The translations under genes and the position numbers were made by a program. Of a stretch of 64,000 bases of DNA, positions 51,015-58,763 are shown piece after piece. How positions within the stretch are numbered: the stretch's first letter is position 1; the number at the start of each line of letters is the position of its first letter. The notes beneath the pieces were generated by a model that was not told the origin of the DNA, made no database searches, and saw only the letters and a program-made list of their open reading frames with translations. This DNA is from Shimia ponticola (GTDB lineage Bacteria; Pseudomonadota; Alphaproteobacteria; Rhodobacterales; Rhodobacteraceae): the NCBI RefSeq assembly GCF_007995215.1, contig NZ_VCDK01000007.1:27482-91481 (forward strand), given 5' to 3'.

Positions 51015-52159
51015 TCCAAGTCCTCCAATGTGAAATCCATGAATTGCTGTTCCTCAAGCTGCGCAGAGGCCATGGCGATCTCGGCCGCGCTCAAGGGTCG
51101 TGTTCGGGTCGCTTGCAGGCGGGTGCGTGCGGCGATGAGGCGAACAAGTTCAGCACGCGCGTAGGCGTTCAACGCCATCGACTCTTGCAGGTCCGACGTT
51201 TCACCGATCCGCTCGACGATGCTGGCAATCCGCATGGCGGCGGCTTGAATAGAGGCCATCGAATGATTGCCATAGGTCGCAGCACCCGCGCTTGTCAGGG
51301 ACAGGTTCGCGTTGGCGAGTAAGGCCGGATCGATGGTGCCTAGCGCTTCAGCGCCGCCCATGCGGGCAAGATAGGCGTTGTACTTTTGCGGGATGACCGT
51401 GACGTAGTGCCGGGTTTCCGTGAACGGCGGTACGCCGCTGTATTCGATGACGCGCCCCGGACCCGCATTGTAGGCGGCCAGCGCATAGATGATGTTGCCG
51501 TCGAAGCTCGCTAGTTGTGCCGCAAGATACCGCGCGCCGCCATGCACTTGCAGGTAGGGGTCGTCATAATATTCCGGATAGATGCCGAGATCGCCGGCCG
51601 TGCCCGGCATGATTTGTGTCAGACCGAATGCACCGACCGGTGAACGAGCGCCGATCGTGAACCGGCTTTCCTGCCAGATCAGAGCCTGCAGCAGGGCACG
51701 CCATTGGCGGACGCTCAGTCCCGCGCGGCTGACGCCCCCAAGGCCGTGGGTCTCCTGTGCGACGCGAATGATGAGCTGCTCAATATTGAGTGCGGCATCG
51801 CCAAACATCTGATCGGCGCCTGGGTTGGGATCATCAGCGCCGTATAGAAAATCTGCAGCTTGCTCTGGCGTTCCGCCGGCCTCGAGCGCGTCGATGGTGC
51901 CCGGAATGGCCTGGCCGCCGAAGCTCGTTTGAGCGTCGAGGATCTGCTGGAGCACCCTTAGTTGCTCGCGTTCGATCTCGGCGATCTGCTCCTTGACGAT
52001 GAGCTTTTTGCGTTGAGCGGCGAGATCACGTTCGCGATGCGTATTTGCCGCCTGGTTGCGCACCGCCAAGCCCGCATCCAAAGTCGGCACACCTTGAGCT
52101 TGCGCCGTTCCCACACTGATGCAGACAAAGCAAAGATATGTTGTGCATCTGGAGATCAC
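51011..52159 (-). CDS. Lytic transglycosylase nested in a VirB5-like protein
   Basis: A 382-residue exported protein. The start is a GTG overlapping the stop of the lipoprotein gene (GTGA); a signal peptide ends AQA before QGVPTLDAGL. Residues ~20-80 are a VirB5-like coiled coil. An SLT domain follows with catalytic IWQESRFTIGARSPVGAFGL, GLTQIMPGTA and AYNAGPGRV. The C-terminus returns to VirB5-like sequence and ends EEQQFMDFTLEDLE. It should open peptidoglycan at the site of pilus assembly. A separate VirB1-like gene is at the head of the operon. Confidence 0.85.
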   Translation of the reverse strand: MISRCTTYLCFVCISVGTAQAQGVPTLDAGLAVRNQAANTHRERDLAAQRKKLIVKEQIAEIEREQLRVLQQILDAQTSFGGQAIPGTIDALEAGGTPEQAADFLYGADDPNPGADQMFGDAALNIEQLIIRVAQETHGLGGVSRAGLSVRQWRALLQALIWQESRFTIGARSPVGAFGLTQIMPGTAGDLGIYPEYYDDPYLQVHGGARYLAAQLASFDGNIIYALAAYNAGPGRVIEYSGVPPFTETRHYVTVIPQKYNAYLARMGGAEALGTIDPALLANANLSLTSAGAATYGNHSMASIQAAAMRIASIVERIGETSDLQESMALNAYARAELVRLIAARTRLQATRTRPLSAAEIAMASAQLEEQQFMDFTLEDLE

Positions 52160-52326
52160 TCGAGCCACCCCGTGCTGCGATCGGCATCGCTCAAGGGCAT
52201 AAAGCTGCAATTCTTCTCGGCAGGTCCTCGCGCAACGAAGCTGAAGCAGTTGGCTTCAGACGGTCTGTATTGCTCGCATCCAGCGAGGGCTGAGATCAGG
52301 ATCAAGAAGGGAACGAGAAGTCTCAT
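52156..52326 (-). CDS. VirB7-like lipoprotein
   Basis: A 56-residue lipoprotein: hydrophobic signal MRLLVPFLILISALAG followed by the lipobox cysteine (SALAGC, C17), then two more cysteines (C27, C40). Size, lipobox and position in the virB operon match VirB7, which anchors VirB9 to the outer membrane. The ATG overlaps the virB4 stop (ATGA) and its stop overlaps the next GTG, so translation is coupled on both sides. Confidence 0.78.
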   Translation of the reverse strand: MRLLVPFLILISALAGCEQYRPSEANCFSFVARGPAEKNCSFMPLSDADRSTGWLE

Positions 52327-54686
52327 GGCAGTCTCCAGAAGTCGGGACGTGTTCGATAATCTGTGCCGACCAGCTGTTCGCCCTTTTCCATCCCACCGAG
52401 GATTGTGAGCAGGGGACCCAGAGCGCTGAGATCGGTGTCGACAACAACGGAACCCTGATCGTCCCGCACCAATCCAAGACGTGAGTTGCTCCCGGTGTTC
52501 AGCAGAACATCGAGTTCCTTGTCATTGAGATTGAGCATTGCGTAGTCAGACGCACTGGCCCGAATGTTGGGCAACAGGATTTGTGTTGGAACGGCTTCGA
52601 TGATGGTTTTGCCGGTCCGCGTCTGTTCCAGCTGGCTGGCATATTGGGTCATCATTACGACCACCGCGTTTTGCTTTCGAGCGGTGACCAGCCAGTTCGA
52701 CAACCGCTCGGCAAAATAGGGATTGTCCAGCGCCTTCCAGGCCTCGTCGATGACGATGATGGTGGGTTTGCGATCTTCGATTTTCCGTTCGACCCGCCGA
52801 AAAAGATAGGACAGAACGGCCATGCGTTCTTTCTCGCTTTCGCTGTCGAGGATGCCGGTGAGATCGAAGCCGACGATTTCACCCTCGAGCGAAAACGTAT
52901 CCTTCTCTGTCTGTCCGAAGATCCAGCCGTATCGCCCGGTTTTCGCCCATTCCAGGAACCGCTCGTGCAGGTCGCCATTGTCATCCGTCGATCCAAAGAG
53001 TGACGCGAGATCAGACCAGTTCCGGAGGTCGTCATGGGCCGCGGTTGCGTTTTGGCGGACCACTTCCTGAATACGATTGGCTTGGGCTGGTGACAGAGGC
53101 TTGTCTTCGCGATGGATCAAGGCCGCCAGCCAATCGGACAACCAGGCCTGACCGCGCTCATCGATCTCGGTGCGAAGGGGGTTGAGCCCGGTCGGCTCGC
53201 CCGCCTTTACAGCAGAGAAGCGACCACTGTTTGCCCGGACAGCCATCTCCATGCCTTGGCGATAATCGAAAACGAAGACACGCACCCCGATGCGGCGCGC
53301 TTGCGTGAGCAGGAAGGCGGACAGTACGGACTTGCCTGATCCGGGGCGACCGAGGATGAGAGTGTGTCCGCCGGTAGGCTCGGCGGTCGGTGCGCCCTGC
53401 TCATGATAGCTGAATCGATAGGCGGATTGCTCGGGTGTCGGGAACATCGTGATTGTCTGGCCCCAGGGGACCTTATCATTGGTCTTGCCGAGTTGGGTGC
53501 GATGAAAGGCAGCGAGGTCGGCAAAGTTTCGGTTGGTGATCGCCGCCTTGCGACTCCGGGCAGCGGTGTTCCCGGGGTGTTGTGCAAAGAAATGGGTCTT
53601 TGCCGCGAAGGCTTCGGTGATCAGATTGACACCTTCGGAGGCCCCGATGTTGCGCACCTCCCCGGCAATGGCGCTGAGCTCTTCCGGTGTGTCACCGAAG
53701 ACAGTCACGGTCATGTGGTGATCGCCAAAGCTGAGGCGTTTGGATTCCAGATCGTCTAGTGCGTCGGCGAGTTGGGCTTCCAATGAGATTGCGCCGTCAT
53801 CGGCGGCGCGCATTAGCCGACGTTGGCGCTTGATCCGCGATGCCATGATGTTCGAATTGATGGGTGTGAACGAATGGGCGACGACCATATCCACCGGCAG
53901 GTTCAGGTCATCGAACATCGTGCAGGCGGTCTTCGGAGGATAGGTCTTGATGGCGAATGTGGTCCCGTAACGCGTCCCCACCGCGCCATCGGAAACGACA
54001 AAGTTTGCGCCCTTGAAGGTGACCCGGCAGTTGGCAGCGTCATGCGCCACAAAGCCATATCTAGAGGACAGGAAAAGGGGCAGTTCCTGGCCCGTGTTCA
54101 AGCCTCCAAGAAAGCCCAGAAGCTCACCCGTGCTTGCCTCGAGGAGACGCGGGGACATGTCCGCGAAGGTCGATTTCAGGAAGCCGACAACTTCGCTCAG
54201 GCGGCGCAAGCGTTTTTCCGTTTGGGTCGCAAGTAGTGAGACGGATTTGCGCGTCGAGAAGGGCAGACGTGACACGAGGGCAGGGCGGTGCACCACAGTC
54301 AACGTCAACGTTTTGTCCCGAAGGCCACGTTGTTCCAGAGATCTGCGCCATTCTGTATCGACGGCTGCAGCGAAATTATCGCCTTCGATCGGCCGCAGGT
54401 GGTGCTCAATCCTCTTCGAGACCTTGTGCACATAGAACCCGAAATCCGGACCGATCTGGGCGATGATCTGCGCAAAGAGCGCCCGTGTTTTGTTGAGGTA
54501 CACATCATCTGTCGTATTGCTGTTGACGCCTTTCAGCCGGAGGCACTGGAAGAGTTCATTGCCGCGCGTTCGAACTGTCTGGTCGTCCACCAGGCTCACG
54601 TAGGGGAGCATATGAGCCAGTTGTCTTTCCCTGCTGGTCCATGTCGGAAGAAGCATGTCCTGCACTTGGACGTCGTCACGGGGCAT
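52323..54686 (-). CDS. virB4: VirB4 ATPase
   Basis: A 787-residue ATPase of normal length. The N-terminal CagE/VirB4 domain precedes the motor with Walker A LGRPGSGKSVLS, Walker B KPTIIVIDEAWKAL, and VVMMTQYASQLEQ. It energises pilus assembly and substrate transfer at the inner membrane. The start overlaps the virB3 stop by 11 bases. Confidence 0.94.
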   Translation of the reverse strand: MPRDDVQVQDMLLPTWTSRERQLAHMLPYVSLVDDQTVRTRGNELFQCLRLKGVNSNTTDDVYLNKTRALFAQIIAQIGPDFGFYVHKVSKRIEHHLRPIEGDNFAAAVDTEWRRSLEQRGLRDKTLTLTVVHRPALVSRLPFSTRKSVSLLATQTEKRLRRLSEVVGFLKSTFADMSPRLLEASTGELLGFLGGLNTGQELPLFLSSRYGFVAHDAANCRVTFKGANFVVSDGAVGTRYGTTFAIKTYPPKTACTMFDDLNLPVDMVVAHSFTPINSNIMASRIKRQRRLMRAADDGAISLEAQLADALDDLESKRLSFGDHHMTVTVFGDTPEELSAIAGEVRNIGASEGVNLITEAFAAKTHFFAQHPGNTAARSRKAAITNRNFADLAAFHRTQLGKTNDKVPWGQTITMFPTPEQSAYRFSYHEQGAPTAEPTGGHTLILGRPGSGKSVLSAFLLTQARRIGVRVFVFDYRQGMEMAVRANSGRFSAVKAGEPTGLNPLRTEIDERGQAWLSDWLAALIHREDKPLSPAQANRIQEVVRQNATAAHDDLRNWSDLASLFGSTDDNGDLHERFLEWAKTGRYGWIFGQTEKDTFSLEGEIVGFDLTGILDSESEKERMAVLSYLFRRVERKIEDRKPTIIVIDEAWKALDNPYFAERLSNWLVTARKQNAVVVMMTQYASQLEQTRTGKTIIEAVPTQILLPNIRASASDYAMLNLNDKELDVLLNTGSNSRLGLVRDDQGSVVVDTDLSALGPLLTILGGMEKGEQLVGTDYRTRPDFWRLP

Positions 54687-54957
54687 AGCTGTCGCCCCCG
54701 TGTACTCGTCGGTTTGCGGTCGGTGGGGTTTCCTGCAGAGTGGTGGCCACCACGTCTAGGAAATTGGGGTCCCAATCCGCCGCTTTCCAAAGGGCCGGAT
54801 AGGCCGCCGCTGCCGCAACAGCGACGGCCCAATGCTGGATCCACAGGAACAGCAAAACGGACCCAAACAGCCAGACCATGGCGTACATGATCGGCAATCC
54901 GATCAATTTGGGAGGACGCACGAGCCCGGTGAAGAGGGGGGACTGTTCCGCTGCCAT
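54676..54957 (-). CDS. virB3: VirB3
   Basis: A 93-residue inner-membrane protein with two close hydrophobic segments (residues ~17-52). The N-terminal SPLFTGLVRPPKLIGLP block is typical of VirB3. The ATG at 54957 is 11 bases after the virB2 stop; longer upstream frames lie inside virB2. Confidence 0.9.
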   Translation of the reverse strand: MAAEQSPLFTGLVRPPKLIGLPIMYAMVWLFGSVLLFLWIQHWAVAVAAAAAYPALWKAADWDPNFLDVVATTLQETPPTANRRVHGGDSYAP

Positions 54958-54968
54958 CTTGGTGATCC

Positions 54969-55259
54969 TCAGGTTGTCCAGATTGCAGCGACGATGGTCG
55001 GCGCAGCGGCGATGCCCGCGATGGCAACAAGGACCCACAGTGCCTGGCGGAAATCGAGGATGCCGAAGAGCCAGGAGAGGAAGACACCGATCAGGGCGAG
55101 GGTGCCAATCACGATACCAAGTGGGCCGGTGATGGCGTCGACAATCCCTTGGAGAAGGGTCTGGATGGGTGACAGGTCGATGCTCTGCGCCAGGGCAGGG
55201 GAGGCCATGGCAAACAGAAGCATGGCCAGAGCCAGGGTGGCGTTCGGGTTTGGTTTCAC
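54969..55259 (-). CDS. virB2: VirB2 major pilin
   Basis: A 96-residue pilin precursor: signal peptide to SPALAQ, then a short amphipathic part and two hydrophobic helices separated by a short loop (FGILDFRQA), as in VirB2/TrbC. The protein is expected to be the main pilus subunit. It overlaps the stop of the transglycosylase gene. Confidence 0.92.
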   Translation of the reverse strand: MKPNPNATLALAMLLFAMASPALAQSIDLSPIQTLLQGIVDAITGPLGIVIGTLALIGVFLSWLFGILDFRQALWVLVAIAGIAAAPTIVAAIWTT

Positions 55260-55939
55260 GAGGTCTCTCCTTCAAGCCGGTTGAACACGGCCAGCACGCG
55301 GCTGACGTGGTTTTGCGTTTCTCGGTAGGGTGGGATGCCCTCGTGGCGGGCCACGGCTTCTGGGCCTGCGTTGTAGGCGGCGAGGGCGAGGCGAACATCG
55401 CCGAACTCGGCCATCATCTGCGCCAGATACCGGGCTGAGCCGTCGAGGTTCTCGCGCCAGTCATGGGGATCGACGCCAAGCGCGTGTGCCGTGTCCGGCA
55501 TCAGTTGACCGAGACCAATGGCTCCGACCCGGCTGCGGGCGGCCGGGTTGTAGGCGCTTTCGATCTCGATATTGGACCGAAAGACCAGCCGCCACTCCGT
55601 GACGGTGATTCCGGCGCGTCTCAGGCCGGGGTGGGCGGCATAGCGGAGCGCGGTGTCGTCAATTGCAGAGAGGATTTCCGGGGTCGGGGCAAGGGCTCTT
55701 CGGCTTACACCGCCAGTTCTGAACCCATCGGCGGGGGCAATCTCATCATCCCCAAGGATCGCCAGTTCCTCGCTTGCGGATCCTTGGCCAATCCCGTCGT
55801 TGTAGTTTCGCGCGAAGCTGCTTTGCGACGAGGAGGCGCGAAGCGAGCCGTCGCCCTGCATGACGAGAACCATCCCTTCGCCTTGCACAGCTGCAGGTGC
55901 CAGGGAGATTGCGAAGAGACTAACGATGCGACGGGTCAG
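55256..55939 (-). CDS. VirB1-like lytic transglycosylase
   Basis: An exported transglycosylase with SNIEIESAYNPAARSRVGAI (catalytic glutamate), GLGQLMPDTA and AAYNAGPEAV. The start is unclear: no ATG, GTG or TTG precedes the signal-like TRRIVSLFAISLAPAAVQG. I extend to a CTG at 55939 so that the signal peptide is included; the first ATG is at 55873 and would lose it. Either CTG initiation, coupled to the gene that ends just inside it, or an altered start is implied. Confidence 0.75.
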   Translation of the reverse strand: MTRRIVSLFAISLAPAAVQGEGMVLVMQGDGSLRASSSQSSFARNYNDGIGQGSASEELAILGDDEIAPADGFRTGGVSRRALAPTPEILSAIDDTALRYAAHPGLRRAGITVTEWRLVFRSNIEIESAYNPAARSRVGAIGLGQLMPDTAHALGVDPHDWRENLDGSARYLAQMMAEFGDVRLALAAYNAGPEAVARHEGIPPYRETQNHVSRVLAVFNRLEGETS

Positions 55940-56291
55940 ACGCGGTGTCAGATGGAAGCGTGTGCGATGCGCGCCCGCCCTCGTAAAGCGGGATTGTAAT
56001 ATGCGTGAAGCCAAGACCTCCAAGAAAGGAGATGAGGCCGTTAGCGGTCTTGAAGGTTCTTGGAACGATCTCAGGACCGTGGGCCGTTTGGTGCCTCGCA
56101 GGGACAAGGAGTTTTTCGAAGTTTCGCGCCGGATCAACGACACGAATGATCCAGGCGCCATACCAGACCGACGACTTCTTCTCGGCTGTTTGGACGCAGA
56201 CGACCTCTGCGCTGCACGCGCTCTCAATGAGGGTCTTGAACAGAGTCTCTGTAACCACATTCGGAGCACCTTCGCTTGACTGAGACCCCAT
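55920..56291 (-). CDS. Small protein at the head of the virB operon (paralogue of 56753)
   Basis: A 123-residue soluble protein. APNVVTETLFKTLIESACSA, VWYGAWIIRVV and FKTANGLISFLGGLGFTHITI match the product at 56753 block by block, so they are paralogues. It is the first gene of the virB transcript, overlapping the transglycosylase, and could be a regulator or accessory of transfer. I know no family name. Confidence 0.7.
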   Translation of the reverse strand: MGSQSSEGAPNVVTETLFKTLIESACSAEVVCVQTAEKKSSVWYGAWIIRVVDPARNFEKLLVPARHQTAHGPEIVPRTFKTANGLISFLGGLGFTHITIPLYEGGRASHTLPSDTASDPSHR

Positions 56292-56355
56292 GTCTGCGGA
56301 CGTACCTCTTGGTTTGCAGGCCGGGCGCTGGTGACGGATGTGCTTACGATATGAG

Positions 56356-56384
56356 ATTATAATATTGACAGCAATATAATATTG
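56356..56384. promoter_or_regulatory. AT palindrome, site 4 (two copies)
   Basis: ATTATAATATTG (56356-56367) and CAATATAATATTG (56372-56384) lie next to each other between the divergent virB operon (first start 56291) and the gene at 56450. They are variants of the 16-mer at 25732. Position allows control of both transcripts. Confidence 0.6.
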
Positions 56385-56449
56385 AAAATAGGCTGATCGA
56401 CTACCGGAAGAGGGGCTAATTCATTGATTTTGAGCGTGAAAGAGAGTCA

Positions 56450-56746
56450 GTGGCTGTGGTCAATCTACGAGCGCTTCTTTTCATCTTTATAGTATCAGCG
56501 GTTTTCTGCGGATCTCAGGCGTATGCGATGACCTGCCTTGCGCCACCACGACCGTTCGTTCCGAGCGATCCAGCACAAGCCCGCGAATTCGCGGATATCA
56601 TCCAGAAGGATTTCGAAACCTACATCGCTGAAATCCAGCGATACTTCCTGTGCCTCGATGAAGAACGCGCCCGCGCCTTTACCGAAGCCCAAGAGGTCAG
56701 CCAGGAATACGGCCGCTTTCTCGAGAGCGTATCCAAGGACCGTTGA
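56450..56746 (+). CDS. Small exported protein of unknown function
   Basis: A 98-residue protein from a GTG start, with a signal peptide ending SQAYA and a mature N-terminus MTCLAPPRPFVPSDPAQARE. The rest is a charged helix with one further cysteine. It is divergent from the virB operon across the paired AT palindromes. I do not recognise it; a periplasmic partner of the transfer apparatus or an entry-exclusion-type factor are open options. Confidence 0.65.
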   Translation: MAVVNLRALLFIFIVSAVFCGSQAYAMTCLAPPRPFVPSDPAQAREFADIIQKDFETYIAEIQRYFLCLDEERARAFTEAQEVSQEYGRFLESVSKDR

Positions 56747-56752
56747 GCGGCG

Positions 56753-57106
56753 TCAATCTGCGTCGCCAGGCTGCAGGGTATGCGTTGACCGTCCGCCCTC
56801 TTTGAGAGGGATGTTGGCGTGACTGCATCCAAGATCGGAGAGGAAAGAGATCAATCCGTTGGCGGTTTTGAATTCGCGGATTTGGACTTCGTCCTTGTCT
56901 GCGGAGGCTCTTGAGAGAACGAGCAAGCGTTCAGATGAGCCGTCATGGCTCACACCGCGAATGACCCACTTCCCATACCAGACTGCGGCTTTTCGAGTGG
57001 CGGACGATGTGCAGATGACTTCTGCATTGAATCCCTCTGCCATCAGGCTTCGCAAACGACCTTCGGTGACCACATTTGGTGCGGTCTTCCCCAGATCAAA
57101 CGTCAT
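56753..57106 (-). CDS. Paralogue of the protein at 55920
   Basis: A 117-residue protein sharing TAPNVVTEGRLRSLM, VWYGKWVIRGV and FKTANGLISFLSDLG with the gene at 55920, and the same C-terminal PLKEGGRSTHTLQPGD ending (PLYEGGRASHTLPSD there). A duplication separated by one unrelated gene. Function unknown. Confidence 0.68.
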   Translation of the reverse strand: MTFDLGKTAPNVVTEGRLRSLMAEGFNAEVICTSSATRKAAVWYGKWVIRGVSHDGSSERLLVLSRASADKDEVQIREFKTANGLISFLSDLGCSHANIPLKEGGRSTHTLQPGDAD

Positions 57107-57189
57107 TCCTTCCCCCTTGCCAGCCTCTACCCCTTCGTCTTGAAAAGGTCAGCCGCCCCAAGTCACGTCTCAGCCGAGCAGCGACGATG

Positions 57190-57477
57190 TTATGATATCG
57201 GCGCGATTCCGCTGATAGCATTAAGCACCATGTTGCCGGGAATCCAATACATATGGGCATTCGGGGTGTGTTGACGCGCGTCAATCGAGGTGTCGATCTT
57301 GTAGTCTTGCGCTGAGTTGATGACGGCGATCGTCACTCCAGGAGGGCAGTAAGAGAGAGCTTTCCTAAGTTGGTGCAATCGTCTGTCTATTGTCGGAGAT
57401 CGCTGGCCAGAGTTTGAAATCTCATCGAACTCCCAACCAACGTTTCCTTGACTATTCTTCATCATATGACTATCCAT
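57190..57477 (-). CDS. Possible small hypothetical protein
   Basis: A 95-residue frame (MDSHMMKNSQGNVGWEFDEI) divergent from the antitoxin gene. It has a mixed alpha/beta composition and no motif I can name. The absence of a good ribosome-binding site keeps confidence low. Confidence 0.4.
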   Translation of the reverse strand: MDSHMMKNSQGNVGWEFDEISNSGQRSPTIDRRLHQLRKALSYCPPGVTIAVINSAQDYKIDTSIDARQHTPNAHMYWIPGNMVLNAISGIAPIS

Positions 57478-57490
57478 ATCACATCATATG
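57448..57490 (+). promoter_or_regulatory. Promoter and direct repeats before the antitoxin gene
   Basis: TTGACT (57448-57453) and TATCCA (57471-57476) are 17 bp apart. Two copies of CATCATATG at 57460-57468 and 57482-57490 (22 bp apart, two helical turns) flank the -10, a plausible autoregulatory site for the antitoxin. Confidence 0.55.
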
Positions 57491-57500
57491 GAGAAGTTCG

Positions 57501-57917
57501 ATGTTGGAACCCGTTCAGTTCGCTCCCGAAGACGGCACCGTGCAACCCGTTGCAGAGGCTGACAAGATTGCGGCAATCGTCAAGGCTGTCGTCCGCGCTG
57601 CCGACGCATGGGGCTTGTCGAACACTGAGGCGGCGGCACTCTTTGATGTTCCGAGTGCAACGTGGAGCAGAATGAAGGCAGGCACCTACAAAGGTGTGCT
57701 CGATCAGGACAAAGTCACACGGGCGAGCCTTCTGATCGGTCTCTTCAAGGGACTCAGGCTCTTGTTCAACGGTCCGCTGACCTATGGCTGGCCAAAAACC
57801 GCGAACACGGGTCCGGGCTTCAACGGCCGAAGCCCGGTTCAGGTCATGTGCGATGGTGGCATTCCGGCGATGGTGAAAGTCAGACAACACGTCGATGCGC
57901 TCCGGGGCGGCGTGTGA
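57501..57917 (+). CDS. MbcA/ParS/Xre-family antitoxin
   Basis: A 138-residue antitoxin: N-terminal helix-turn-helix (VRAADAWGLSNTEAAALFDV, then SATWSRMKAG) and a C-terminal DUF2384-type domain (LLIGLFKGLRLLFNGPLTYG, and PVQVMCDGGIPAMVKVRQHVDALRGG). The GGIPAM and final R-G-G segment is the part that covers the toxin. GGAG lies eight bases before the ATG. It overlaps the RES toxin gene. Confidence 0.88.
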   Translation: MLEPVQFAPEDGTVQPVAEADKIAAIVKAVVRAADAWGLSNTEAAALFDVPSATWSRMKAGTYKGVLDQDKVTRASLLIGLFKGLRLLFNGPLTYGWPKTANTGPGFNGRSPVQVMCDGGIPAMVKVRQHVDALRGGV

Positions 57918-58618
57918 TCAGAGCCGAAGACCTCAATCAAGTCGACTTCACCGATCCGACGACAATCCGCCTGATCTCCACGGCCTATATCGACGAGCCG
58001 GCCATGGCGCCGCTGGCCGACGATGAGGACGATCTGGCGGTCCTTGAAGAGATCGAAGGGCTGACCTCAGCGCGCCGAACTGTGACGCTTCCTGTCCCGG
58101 GCGGGCTTGACCCTGCCGAGTTGTTAACCGCGGCGGCCGGGTATGGATGGACGTACATCAATGCCGCGTTTTGCTACACACGGGCTACAGGCAACCGGTT
58201 CAACGGCCCGGAACGCGGGGCCTGGTATGCAAGCTACGGCGAGGAAGCAGCCCTCACAGCGCAAGCCGAAGTGTCCTGGCATCTGACGCGCGAGTTGGAA
58301 GCAACGGGTGTCTTCGAGAACCTGACGGCGTATCGCGAATTGCTGGCTGGTTTCACGACGCGGATGCATGACCTGACGGACAGGGCAGGGGAGGAGGTCC
58401 TAAGTCCAGAACCTCGCGTCGCATACCCGATCGGCCAAACGCTTGCGCAGGACATGCTGGGGTCAGGCGGCAACGGGCTGCTCTATCCGTCAACACGCCG
58501 AGATGGCGGGCGCTGCCTCGTCGCGTTTCGCCCGCACTTGATTCAGAATGTCCGCCAAGGCGACACCTGGACCTTCGCCTGGAGAGGAGAGGCCACTCCT
58601 GAAATCACACGCGAGTAG
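57914..58618 (+). CDS. RES-domain toxin
   Basis: A 234-residue RES toxin. The fold's hallmark is RATGNRFNGPERGAWYASYG followed by EAALTAQAEV, giving the conserved arginine, tyrosine and glutamate. RES toxins deplete NAD+ when freed from the Xre antitoxin. The GTG start overlaps the antitoxin stop (GTGTGA). It serves plasmid stability or phage defence. Confidence 0.9.
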   Translation: MIRAEDLNQVDFTDPTTIRLISTAYIDEPAMAPLADDEDDLAVLEEIEGLTSARRTVTLPVPGGLDPAELLTAAAGYGWTYINAAFCYTRATGNRFNGPERGAWYASYGEEAALTAQAEVSWHLTRELEATGVFENLTAYRELLAGFTTRMHDLTDRAGEEVLSPEPRVAYPIGQTLAQDMLGSGGNGLLYPSTRRDGGRCLVAFRPHLIQNVRQGDTWTFAWRGEATPEITRE

Positions 58619-58683
58619 GGGTCTCGTCTTTGGCAGGCCGGGCGGAAACCGGACTTTCGCTGCAGGTGCGCGGCAGTCCTGCC

Positions 58684-58700
58684 GTCGGCTGAAAGCCGAC
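58684..58700. terminator. Hairpin between RES and capP
   Basis: GTCGGCT-gaa-AGCCGAC is a perfect seven-base stem with a three-base loop, followed by GTTTGTAAAC, itself a small palindrome. It lies between convergent genes and may serve both. Confidence 0.55.
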
Positions 58701-58763
58701 GTTTGTAAACTAACCCAGAAACGGAACTGCTGGGTCACAAGGCTCTTACTTGCGATTCAATTT

